From Phaeoceros laevis (taxonomy: Eukaryota; Anthocerotophyta; Anthocerotopsida; Notothyladales), in the NCBI GenBank assembly GCA_049999765.1, contig JBNGIQ010009359.1, positions 174,779 through 209,138 on the forward strand: a stretch of DNA of 34,360 nt. Reading direction: 5' to 3'. Both the position numbers and the translations under genes were made by a program. Under the pieces are notes generated by a model, which searched no databases, was not told the DNA's origin, and worked only from the letters and a program-made list of their open reading frames with translations. How positions within the stretch are numbered: position 1 is the first letter of the stretch; each line of letters opens with the position of its first letter. This document shows positions 22,086 through 31,011 of this stretch, piece after piece.

Positions 22086-24212
22086 ATGTCAGGTGTTGTT
22101 GAAATGGAGTTTTCGTTGCCCCCGGAGGAGCTGGAGCTGGATTTGCCAGACGAGTGCTGGGAGCTGGTGTTTGAGCATCTCGGGGAGTCTCGCCTGTGCT
22201 GGCAGTCTCTCTCGTTGACATGCAAGCGCTTTTTGTACATTTCCAATGCGAGCAGGCGGTCGCTGGCAATCACCTCGTTGTGCGGGTCGTTGCCCGGAGG
22301 CCTGCCTCGGATTCTGGCGCGCTTCCAGGGGCTCAAGGAGATTGACCTGAGCAGGTACCACGGGAGCCTGTCCCGGCCGCTGGAAGCCATCGCCCAGGCT
22401 GGGCTGCCGCTGCAGGTCCTCAACCTGCAGGGGCAGAAGAACTTGCCATGGGAAGCCATCCAGGTGCTGGGGAAGGGGTGCGCGCAGCTGAAGGATCTCA
22501 ACTGCTCCAAGTTTCAGATTTTCCGCAACGAGGATTTGGCCATCACCGCGAGGGCCTTTCCCAAGCTGGAGAAGCTGGACATCTCCTACCCGCAGCACGG
22601 CTTCCGGCTGCCCCCCAATGCCAGCAATGTGCCCGGCCTTCTGTCGGACAAGGGGGTGCAGGTGATGGCGGTCAGCTTGAAGCATCTGCGCTCCCTCAAC
22701 CTGTCGGGACACTACCTGCTCACAGATTTGGCGCTCGAGGCACTGGCGTCCCGGTGCCGGGATCTGGAGGAGCTGACTGTGTTCGACTGCCCCAACATCA
22801 CCGACCGTGGACTGCAGATGCTGGCCATCCACTGCCTCAAGCTCACCACCCTAGCGGTCAATGGCAGGCGCGTCACCGCTGCGGGCATCGAGGGCATCAT
22901 CAGCAGCACCAACAAGCGGCTGCTGTGCCTCAAGTTGTGTCACATGAACCTCACGGACGAGGTGCTGGAGCAGCTGACAGAACCGCCCTGGTGCGATTCT
23001 GCGCAATGCTCCACTCCCGGGGCGGGAGGAGGAGATGGCTTCTCCTCCATGGTGGATGTTTCCGACACTGAGTCCCTCCCGGACAGCGTCACTCCCGACA
23101 GTCCTGCGGGGAGCTCCTCCTTCGACGTCAGATCCTTTGACGGAGGATGCTCGCAGCAGGGAGGAGCATGGCCGATCTGCGTGAACGACGCCCTCGGGAA
23201 CAGTGGCTGGACATCCCCTCTCACCAAGCTGGTGCTGGCCTACTGCAAGGGCCTCACCTCGGCGGGGCTGCTTCACGTTGCCCGCGGCTGCCCACACATC
23301 CGGCACTTGGATCTGGAAGGGGCGCACTTCCTCCGGGACGACGACACCGTCGCCCTCGCCAAGAGCTTCCCTGACCTAACCTTCTTGCGGATCAACCACT
23401 GCTCCATGCTCACGGACATCACCTTCATCTCCGTGCTCAAGCATTGCCCGCTCCTGGAGACGCTGGAGATGGAGGCCACGGCCGTGGGGTGGGGCACCGA
23501 GATCACGGGTTGCCAGCGCCAGTTCCGCCTGCAGCACCTCAAACTGGCCTGGAACCGCGCAGTCGGGGACAACATCCTGCACTGCATCGCCAAGCTGTGC
23601 CCGGCGCTGGTGTCCCTGGACCTCAGCAACTCTCTACCCGTCACCGGGGTAGGGCTCAAGATGCTCGGCCAGGGCTGCCCCCACCTCACGCACCTGCTGC
23701 TCAAGGGTTGCAAGAACGTGCAGAGCCTGGAAGGCGTGCTGGAGAACTCGGGCATGATCATCGAGAGCCGGTGCACCATGTCCGAGAACCAGGGCCGGTT
23801 GCTGGAGAGCTGCAAGACCATCAAGAACGGCGGGTCCATGTACGAGAGCCACGCCGGCGTGCTAAACGCCGTGGGGTTCCGGCACCTGGAGCACCTGGAG
23901 CTGGAGGACTCGGGCTTCACCGACGCCGGCCTGGTGGCCGTGAGCCGGCACAGCAGGAACCTGGTCTACCTCGGCTTGGAGGCCTGCAAGGTCTCCGACG
24001 GCGGCCTCAAGTCCGTCATGGAGGAGTGCAATCAGCTCAAGCAGCTCAACCTCAAGGACTGCATCGGCATCAGCAGCGACGCCCTGGCCTGGATGGTTTT
24101 CTGCCGTCCTTCTCTTCGGAAGCTGGTGCTCCCCTGCGTGGCTATCTCGGAAGGAGAAAGAGCCAGGCTCACCCGCCACGGCTGCGAGCTCATCAAGCAC
24201 GGCCACAACTGA
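22086..24212 (+). CDS. F-box/leucine-rich repeat protein (SCF ubiquitin ligase substrate receptor)
   Basis: One uninterrupted frame of 708 codons. ATG at 22086 is preferred; the frame runs further upstream to 22011, but only with a GTG. Residues about 20-62 form an F-box (LPDECWELVFEHLGESRLCW, then SLTCKRFL), which would bind SKP1 in an SCF complex. From about residue 85 to the end, cysteine-containing leucine-rich repeats follow (LRSLNLSGHYLLTD, LEELTVFDCPNITDRGLQML, LKQLNLKDCIGISSDAL). Two segments break the repeat pattern: a Ser/Asp/Gly-rich stretch at about 303-375 and a segment at about 550-595 (VLENSG through YESHAGVL). The gene is GC-rich at third positions and intronless, unlike its neighbours, which makes its antisense frames open too. 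The target is unknown. No TIR1, EBF or other named family could be assigned with confidence. Confidence 0.92.
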   Translation: MSGVVEMEFSLPPEELELDLPDECWELVFEHLGESRLCWQSLSLTCKRFLYISNASRRSLAITSLCGSLPGGLPRILARFQGLKEIDLSRYHGSLSRPLEAIAQAGLPLQVLNLQGQKNLPWEAIQVLGKGCAQLKDLNCSKFQIFRNEDLAITARAFPKLEKLDISYPQHGFRLPPNASNVPGLLSDKGVQVMAVSLKHLRSLNLSGHYLLTDLALEALASRCRDLEELTVFDCPNITDRGLQMLAIHCLKLTTLAVNGRRVTAAGIEGIISSTNKRLLCLKLCHMNLTDEVLEQLTEPPWCDSAQCSTPGAGGGDGFSSMVDVSDTESLPDSVTPDSPAGSSSFDVRSFDGGCSQQGGAWPICVNDALGNSGWTSPLTKLVLAYCKGLTSAGLLHVARGCPHIRHLDLEGAHFLRDDDTVALAKSFPDLTFLRINHCSMLTDITFISVLKHCPLLETLEMEATAVGWGTEITGCQRQFRLQHLKLAWNRAVGDNILHCIAKLCPALVSLDLSNSLPVTGVGLKMLGQGCPHLTHLLLKGCKNVQSLEGVLENSGMIIESRCTMSENQGRLLESCKTIKNGGSMYESHAGVLNAVGFRHLEHLELEDSGFTDAGLVAVSRHSRNLVYLGLEACKVSDGGLKSVMEECNQLKQLNLKDCIGISSDALAWMVFCRPSLRKLVLPCVAISEGERARLTRHGCELIKHGHN

Positions 24213-24927
24213 AGGCACCCTGCACCTCTGCTACTCATGGCTACTCCTACCTCACCAATTCGTCACCAGGTAAAATCTTCATCCAAGAAGAAACACCGTG
24301 AATCAGGTCCTTCACGAGCTTGCAGGGCCTGCCTACTGGATAGATTTCGAACTGCTGCAATGCCGTTACGCATGATGAATCCTGTTTTTGGCCTGTTTTT
24401 GTGGATCCCCTCAGCTCTGACAATGCTGTCTTCCCTATCTCCGCAGATCCAACAGCCCGTTGCCATCGTTGCGAATCTTCCCAATTAAAGCCAGCCAGTA
24501 AACAGGCCCTGAAGACCAAATCTGCGAAAACTTGTCTGGGCTCGGCTGCAGGTTACTTTCTCAATGTGAACTTGCTACTACCAGCTCGTGCTTTTACCAC
24601 ATCAAGAAGAACGTCACTGATTGGTGTGCAGTATTCAACCTGTAGTCTGTGTGAAACCAGGAGCAACTGCGTACGTAGTTATGCTATAGGCATGTATCCA
24701 GACTACCAAAGGAAGGAACGAACTGTATTCAGATAACTGTCGAAACAAAAAACCAAAAACAGAGATTGTAGATAAAATGCCCCGATAAACTGGCCGAAGC
24801 TGCTGAGATAGGACGATTTTGTTGTAACTATGTATGTTCAATCGTGGAACGGAATTCCGATTTCTTGTGATTACTCATTGTGGTCAGGCCAGAGGCTCCG
24901 CCAACCTGGCCCGGCCTGTGCCCGTGG
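24213..24927. other. 3' flank of the F-box/LRR gene
   Basis: No further gene recognised. Probably includes the 3' UTR. Short open frames on both strands have no family similarity. Confidence 0.45.
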
Positions 24928-25001
24928 CAGCAACTTATATCATGAGCTTACGACGCACATCCCACCGGGGAGGACTCGGCGAGGGTGATTTGACGCCCTT
25001 T
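24928..25001 (+). repeat. Dispersed repeat R, copy 1
   Basis: CAGCAACTTATATCATGAGC through GGCGAGGGTGATTTGACGCCCTT matches 26369-26450 in the same orientation, with about a dozen differences and one 10-base gap. The two copies bracket about 1.4 kb of AT-rich unclassified DNA. The family is not recognised. Confidence 0.7.
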
Positions 25002-25105
25002 CAAGTATTTGCATGTTTAGCCCAGCCTTGCAAGTCTGCATTCCACAAAATAATCGTTTCCCTATAACTTAAGCAAATCAGTAATACTATGGGCGAGCTC
25101 GAGCA

Positions 25106-25172
25106 TCTTCACCTCCTAAGAGAGCACCTTCACCTCCGAAGAGAGCACCTTACTTCACCTCGGAAGAAGAGC
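25106..25172. repeat. Three short tandem repeats (21-26 bp)
   Basis: CTTCACCTCCTAAGAGAGCAC, CTTCACCTCCGAAGAGAGCAC and CTTCACCTCGGAAGAAGAGCAC follow each other, the last after a short extra CTTA. A small minisatellite between the two R repeats. Confidence 0.85.
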
Positions 25173-26368
25173 ACGCTGCATGTGTCATTACTTTGTATGC
25201 ATGTATGTGTGGATTATGGTCACATAGACTTAGCATGGAAGCATGCAACAAATAAGAGTTGTTGCAACATAGGTTTTTTTTTGGGGGATTTCTCGCACTT
25301 TTTACTTGCACTAAAGATTTTACAATTCTGGCTAAGTTTTTCCCCCTTAAGTTACCCTTATGCTATGGCTTGCTAACCTATACTAACTAACCGCTAGTAA
25401 GGCTAAACTTCCCTGACGTACTGTCAGTTGCCAGGTCATGCCCCCTTCTTCAAGTTCAACCGCTTCTCCTCCAAGTGTCTGCATGGTTGACTAAGGTAAG
25501 CTCTGAAATAGTATGTTTCGTTTGATGTGCTTTAAAGTTTGATCTTTTTTTCTTGTCAGCTTTGTGTGTTGTGTTTGATATGACTGTGTTTTTGCAAATT
25601 TGGTTCGCTAAGAGCAGAGTTGGTAAGGGTAAGTTCGATTGTATTCTGCGATGTATGATGCAGGCTGCAAATGTTAAAAATTGGGCTAAGTATTCCAACA
25701 AGTCTAGCCGTGCCACAGTTGTTACAAGATTGCAGATTGCTGGAGTACCCTCCCTTCGCAAAAAAAAAAAGCTTGTTGGAGTACTTGTGAATGAATGAAT
25801 GAGTTAAACTATATTGTCCCTCGTACAGTATACTTTAATTGGAAAGGGAGTGACGGGACATTAGTCCGATACAACGTTCTCCAGGTTTGTTGTTTTCCAA
25901 CCTACTGCTTTGTGTAAAATTATCCAGTTTTATTGGATTCCAGGTCTGCTGGTTCTTTTGGTTTGTTGCCTTCATCAGGACTGTAATTTTCCCATGTATT
26001 CTAATCTGTTGATTTGTGTACCAATACTTTCAAGTTTTCTGTTGAAAATTCTAACAAGTTTTGATCTGTAAAGGTATGACAAAATTGTACCACTGCGGAG
26101 GGACCTGGCAGTGTGAGCCGTTGCTGGGAATTATGACACTTCGTTTGCAAATGTTGTTAAGGATGGTTTGAAAAAATAAGCAGAGAATGTGAATGGGCTT
26201 TCTAAAGGGGATCTTGAGAGCTTTACTATGAAGATTGTGCCTCAAGCACAAAACGGTTTTTGGGCTAGGAGGACCGTGCCACGATGTGATAGCAACAAAA
26301 ATACACACATACTCAAAACCCAACTACACCACAACTTCCGGCTAGAAGAAGAGTGTCTTTTGCGTAGA
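25173..26368. other. AT-rich region between R repeats, unclassified
   Basis: No gene recognised. Two plus-strand stretches read like decayed coding sequence: about 25556-25765 (containing FAKSRVGKGKFDCILRCMMQ) and about 26070-26260 (containing NVNGLSKGDLESFTMKIVPQ). Neither shows a domain I can name, and stop codons and changes of frame separate them. A decayed transposon or retroposed gene piece is possible. Confidence 0.35.
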
Positions 26369-26450
26369 CAGCTTATATCAGCAGCTTACCACGCACCATC
26401 CCCCGGTCTATACACCACGGAGGACTGTGCGAGGGTGATTTGACACCCTT
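26369..26450 (+). repeat. Dispersed repeat R, copy 2
   Basis: Partner of the repeat at 24928-25001; it shares CTTATATCA, GGAGGACT and GCGAGGGTGATTTGAC. This copy has an extra TCTATACACC-type segment in the middle. Confidence 0.7.
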
Positions 26451-26962
26451 CTAGGGCGGATGCATCCATAGGTGCCCAACTTCACGTGTTTGCAGGATGG
26501 TCAATCCATGTGGGATGTCATCGCCCGAGTGGTCATTTTAAGGTGCAGCCGAAAAACACCCAATTCCAGGTTTCCAAAAATCACGAGACCTAACTCCACG
26601 TTGTAGGGTTTCCAAAAATTGTGCGCCAATTTCGCGACGACTTCGCAACTGCCTTTGACGCTGACCCACATATGCGTCATTAACGGTCCCTGCACCGGGC
26701 CGTGAGCATCTACACCACCGCTGGCACTGTGAGTGCTGCCTTTGTTTATGCTCCTGCCATTTCAAACCTCCGGTCGAGACTCAAGGAGCTGGTCCCACGC
26801 TTAGTGTAGACATTTACAACCAAATTCCTAGATTTGCAAACATCGGACTTAGAGAGTATAAACGAGTTAAGAGCCTTTTTAGCTCTCATTATATATAAGC
26901 TCTTGTTTGTTAAAAAGAATGTTTAAGTTCGCAAAACAAAAGAGTGTAGTCTACTCGGAACT
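26451..26962. other. Intergenic, no gene recognised
   Basis: Contains a short imperfect direct repeat (GGTTTCCAAAAATC at about 26568 and GGTTTCCAAAAATT at about 26607). No coding sequence is supported. Confidence 0.45.
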
Positions 26963-27295
26963 TTAACCCTTAAGGGTCCCATGGGACAAAATGTCGCTTG
27001 GGCCCCCCAAGACGATACTTTCTACTATCTCCTATCAGGAAAAAATAATTTAATTACCCTATATGGTATCATTGGAAAGTTGACGTCATGCTGATGTCGC
27101 ATGAGCCTATCAGCAGCATTGTTTAAGACCTTGGCTAGCAACCAGTCAGCAAGATGCTTGGTACAGGGTGTTGAAGAATCTCGTTTTCCTCTGAAAATGA
27201 GTTTGAAAGCACGCGTTTCCTTTGAAAACGAGTAAACTTGGAGGCCCGCCTTTCGGGGGAGCCAAGTAGAGTAGCGAACCCGATTTCGGACGGGT

Positions 27296-28253
27296 CCGAT
27301 TTCGGACTGCTTACTACAGCAGGGTGGAACCAGATATTTTTACCAAGTCCTGCCGTTTTTTACACGATTCTTTAGCATTGTACTGGCTCAACAACGTTTG
27401 AGCCGCCTAGCACCGGGCTGCGGCATCTTTGCCCGTGCACCGACGCATGGCTGAAAGAGCAAGCTAAATTTCCAATTTCACCATGGAAATTTCCGATTCA
27501 CGCATCTAAAAACAGCCCATCCTAAGGTTTCTTAACACATCTGACAACTTCCTATCTATAATTGGGCCCAAAGCTAGAGGCAATCAAGTCGCATTGAAGA
27601 CTCTTCAACTCTTCATCGCCTGGCCAGTCAGCTGCTGCTGATTTGCTCAAATTTTGCACATGGCACTCAAATTTGGCGCTAATTGCTCCTTGCTTAGAGC
27701 AGAAAATCAATTGCTCTCGCACTATGCTCCCTTGCAACTCCTAGAGACTCCCCTACAGCTCCTCTTGAGGCTTGTTTCTTGCACATTCAAGCAGCTCTTC
27801 ACACAATTGTCTTCCTCCATGAATGCAGCAACTTGCTCCAGTGTTGCTACCTGATCTCTCTCTGCTTCTGTGAAGCTTGTGTAGCAGCAAGTCTTGAATA
27901 GCAAGTGCAGTCTCCTTCTTTCCAAGCTGACTGCTCTCTGCAGCAAGAAAAGCTTGGAAGTAAGAGGGCACCTACAATCTGCACATCGACACACCTCTTG
28001 CCAGCAAAAAGAGCCTCAACCAAGCTTGTGGACTCTGACGAGGACGAGCCAACAGCTGCACAGAAAAAGGGCTACAACAGGTGAGCCTTACTTCATTCTC
28101 AGTCCACACCTGTCAACCAACAACTTTTATAATGGCCATGTGGCCTTTCTTTCTCAGCTGCAAGGTGGCATCAACGACGGTATTCATTTAGTGCTAGACC
28201 AAGAAAGCCAGCAAAGTCGTTGACGGCAAACAACCAGTCCAGGCCTGCTAGGA
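27296..28253. other. Unassigned DNA inside the pogo-like element
   Basis: About 950 bp between the left inverted repeat and the transposase remnant. Right after the repeat, a second CCGATTTCGG occurs (27296-27305), perhaps a subterminal binding motif. Open frames on either strand (for example the minus-strand frame 27722-27994) show no recognised domain. It may be 5' regulatory DNA or captured host sequence. Confidence 0.4.
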
Positions 28254-28709
28254 ATGGCCCGCACAAAGAACACTCAGTCCTCTCGCGCACGGACGGCACA
28301 TGCTACTTTTGGAGGAGGGCTGCCAGCTTGGAATTGCAAGCTTCCAAGGAATAGCTTGAAGAAAAATGGAAAGTGGACTACAACAGATCTGAAGGGGGCA
28401 CTAGCAGACATGGACAAGGGCATGACGGGTGTGGAAACATCAACATTGTGGGGTGTACCGACTAGCACACTCTCTGACTGAAGAACTGGGAAAGTGAGGT
28501 CAAGAAAGAAAGGAGGGACAGTGTTGTCAGATGAGGAAGAGACTGCCCTTGCCAATTGGATTCTACAGAAGCAAATTGTTGGTAAATGTGCCACACTTGA
28601 GGTTATTAAGCATGCTATGAAGAACATTGTTGACCGTAATGGCAGGAAATATCCATTCACCAATGGCTTGCCTGGAAAATCTTGGTTTCTGGACGAGGGA
28701 GGAGGCTAA
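28254..28709 (+). pseudogene. pogo/CENP-B-type transposase, N-terminal DNA-binding part only
   Basis: ATG at 28254 opens a frame that reaches TGA at 28479-28481, then continues open in the same frame to 28709. The first part has a psq-type helix-turn-helix (KWTTTDLKGALADMDKG, then WGVPTSTLSD). The second has the CENP-B/Tc5-type domain (TVLSDEEETALANWILQK, then YPFTNGLPGKSWF). In the family, a DDE integrase domain of several hundred residues follows; here the frame leaves the family pattern straight after GKSWF and stops. The in-frame TGA sits where these proteins usually have a charged residue between the two helices. A C-to-T change in a CGA codon would be a simple cause in a methylated transposon. 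It lies inside the 27269-29097 element. Confidence 0.85.
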
Positions 28710-29144
28710 GGGCAGCTGCAGTGCCCATAGAGGCAGAGGAAGGGGAGGGATTGCAGCTGTTGGGGGCAGCAACGGACCTATGCAGTCTGATTAGTGCAAA
28801 CATGCTTCTGTTGAGAGCAAGCATGGATCTGGTGAGTGGCGGCATGAATCCGATTAGACCAGGATTTCACGGGGTGGAGTAGTGCCGGATCCGGGCAATG
28901 CAGGAGTCGGATCCGGTTTAAGACCAGTTCGTTTCTTCGATGTACGTGCAAAATTTTGAGCCTAATGAAGGCCCGATTTTGGCAATAAGATCCTTGGACT
29001 GCCCGGCACTTTTGCTGAAATTTTCACATTTTTCTGATCTGTTTACGGGATTCCCAGAATTTACGATGAAACCCGTCCGAAATCGGATTCGCTACTCTAA
29101 TGGAAGTTTCGTGGGTTTCGAAACCCAGGGCTCTTGAGGGTTAA

Positions 29145-29850
29145 GAGGTGCAAGGGTCCTAGAGATGTGAATGCGCGTACCGTCTGCCTGTATGTAAAAG
29201 ATGAGAAAATGCCCAACGCAATACAAGAATTGTGTCACTTTATCAACACCTTATTAGTACGGGATTACAATGTTTGGGGCAATTTTACAGCTTAACTACG
29301 CATTCTTTAACCTTATAAACCTTTACTGCGGCTTAAAAAACGATAGAAATGGAAACGCGTTTCCTCATGTTTCGTTTTTTCAGCTCCTTTTACAAGGAAA
29401 CCAGACTAGGATCTTTTTATTCTTTGTTAAAATTTTATGATTCAAGTATTAACATAGCACACGGCGTAGGGACGGGCAGTTGAAAGGGCAAACTATTTAA
29501 TCAAACTAGTCGAATCACAATGATTATCGTGACGACAATCACAAGTAGTGATTCGCATAACGACTCTCAAGTTAGGGGTCCGACCAAATTTTTCCTCGTG
29601 CAACTTCCCAAGTGGCGACGAAAACTCACCTGGCTCTTTTTTGGCGAAACGCATTTCGTTTTGCAATGTCGTTTCGCGCGTTACTTTATTAAGCTCGTGA
29701 CATTATTAGGATTTTAGAGAAGGACGATGCTGCACTCTCTGGAAATGTGAGGTGCCATTTGGCAACCTCCCGCTTTCATGCGTTCTGAAGATAAGTAGTG
29801 ACACCTATCTACGTGTTTGGCAAATATTTGGCAAATGCAAGGTACCATTT
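29145..29850. other. Intergenic, no gene recognised
   Basis: AT-rich. Near 29514-29556 are short imperfect palindromes (CGAATCACAATGATTATCGTGA and AATCACAAGTAGTGATT). An open frame 29520-29717 has no recognisable features. Confidence 0.45.
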
Positions 29851-29954
29851 GGCTTTCATGCGCATTGAAGATAAGTAGTGATTTTAACTTGATGTAGNNN
29901 NNNNNNNGGCTTTCATGCGCATTGAAGATAAGTAGTGATTTTAACTTGATGTAG
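29851..29954. other. 10-N gap between two identical 47-bp sequences
   Basis: GGCTTTCATGCGCATTGAAG and the following 27 bases occupy 29851-29897. Ten N follow (29898-29907), then exactly the same 47 bases at 29908-29954. Perfect identity flush with both sides of a short gap is what unmerged overlapping contig ends look like. A related, diverged copy is at about 29771-29803 (GCTTTCATGCGTTCTGAAGA). Confidence 0.9.
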
Positions 29955-30197
29955 CTAGGCCCATTTTTGTCGATGAGCTAGGCGCGTGGCTGCAAGTGGT
30001 GGCCGTAAGCGGTTCAGTTGAACATCAAGCGAGCTGTTTATGTAGTTAGGTCTGTTTTTGTCGATGAGTTAGGCTCACGTGGTTGGCGTGGCTGCAAGCG
30101 GTGGCTGTAAGGAGCTCGTTTGAACGCCATAGCGGCAAGCAAGCTTTGTCGGTTGAACGCCATAGCTGCAAGTGAGCTGGGTCAGGTGGAGGCAAGG
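29955..30197 (+). repeat. Repeat block A, left copies
   Basis: A unit containing TTTTTGTCGATGAG, AGGC, GTGGCTGCAAG and GGTGGCCGTAAG occurs twice in tandem (about 29965-30010 and 30033-30111). It is followed by two GAACGCCATAGC-type pieces and GGGTCAGGTGGAGG. The same order recurs at 34224-34360, on the far side of the Helitron remnant. Confidence 0.75.
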
Positions 30198-30832
30198 CGA
30201 CTGCTACACAGCCATTAGCCATCTAGCTTCTAAGATTGACCTAGTGAGATTGCGATGTTTTTGTTCTTGTGAATTAATGATCTAATGTAAATTGTTTCCA
30301 GATTCTAATAAGTATGGCTGGAGAAGGCTGGATTGTGACTGACCTTCAGTGGTTACAGAAGGTGTTGTATGGCTGATGTCACTTCAGTGTAGCAGACAAA
30401 TATAGGCAGCAAGACTAACAAGCAAATATATTTATGGCTTACTGCAGATGTATTTGTGGCTTACTGCAGCCTACTACTTTAGGAGAGCAGTCCAATGGAC
30501 TACAATGTTAATCTCCGACTGCTACACAGCCATCAGCTATCTAGCTTCTGAGCTTGACCTGGTGAGATAGCAATGTTTCGGTGTTGAGCAGTCCACACTT
30601 TTTGTCTTGTGAATTAATGATTTGGTATAAACTGTTTCCAGATTCTGATAAGTGTGGTTGGAGAAGGTTGGATTGTGACTGTGGCCTTCAGTGGTTGCAG
30701 AAGGCGTTGTGTGGCTGCAGTGTGACTCTAGTGTAGCAGGCAAATACAGGCAGCAAGACCAACAAACAGATGTATTTGTGGCTTACTATAGCCTACTACT
30801 TTAGGAGAGTAGTCCAGAGGACTACAACCTTT
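30198..30832 (+). repeat. 318-bp tandem duplication
   Basis: The first unit is 30198-30515 and the second starts at 30516 (CGACTGCTACACAGCCATCA and following). Both contain CTTGTGAATTAATGAT, TGTTTCCAGATTCT, GGAGAAGG and TAGCCTACTACTTTAGGAGA-like strings. They differ by scattered substitutions and small indels, so the duplication is not recent. No coding sequence is recognised. Confidence 0.85.
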
Positions 30833-31011
30833 TTTGTTCTTGTGAGTGAAAACCCTTTAGTCATCTAATCTGGAAATTGTCTGATAAGTGTGGTTTCACG
30901 GAATTCCTTGCTGTTGGAGAGATTAGTCTGAAAGGATTGACATGATGTATTGCTGAAGGTTGCGGACTGGGTGAGGTGGAGGTAAGCTAATTGTTTTTTC
31001 CACTAACCTCA

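Larger units (their letters stand above)
27269..29097 (+). mobile_element. pogo/CENP-B-type DNA transposon, deletion derivative (1829 bp)
   Basis: Terminal inverted repeats of 27 bp: left 27269-27295 begins GAGTAGCGAACCCGATTTCG; right 29071-29097, on the minus strand, begins GAGTAGCGAATCCGATTTCG. They differ at one position. TA at 27267-27268 and TA at 29098-29099 form the target duplication expected for the Tc1/mariner/pogo group. Copy 1 of the host MITE has a single TA at the equivalent place (3496-3497). The interior holds the N-terminal part of a pogo-type transposase at 28254-28709 and about 950 bp of unassigned DNA before it. No DDE catalytic domain is present, so the element could not move itself. 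Confidence 0.88.
26963..29144 (+). mobile_element. piggyBac-like MITE, copy 2, split by a pogo-like insertion
   Basis: TTAA at 26963-26966 and TTAA at 29141-29144 bound the element. The left end reads CCCTTAAGGGTCCC; the right end, on the minus strand, reads CCCTCAAGAGCCCTGGG. The left part, 26963-27268, aligns with the minus strand of 3497-3811 (shared TTTCTACTATCTCCTA). The right part, 29098-29144, aligns with 3451-3497 (shared GGGTTTCGAAACCC and AATGGAAGTTTC). Removing the 1829-bp insertion and one TA leaves 351 bp, close to the 361 bp of copy 1. Non-autonomous. Confidence 0.8.

Noticed and set aside
22089-24301. Long antisense and shifted frames within the F-box gene
   Set aside because: Shadows caused by high third-position GC; only the plus-strand frame from 22086 shows the F-box and LRR pattern.
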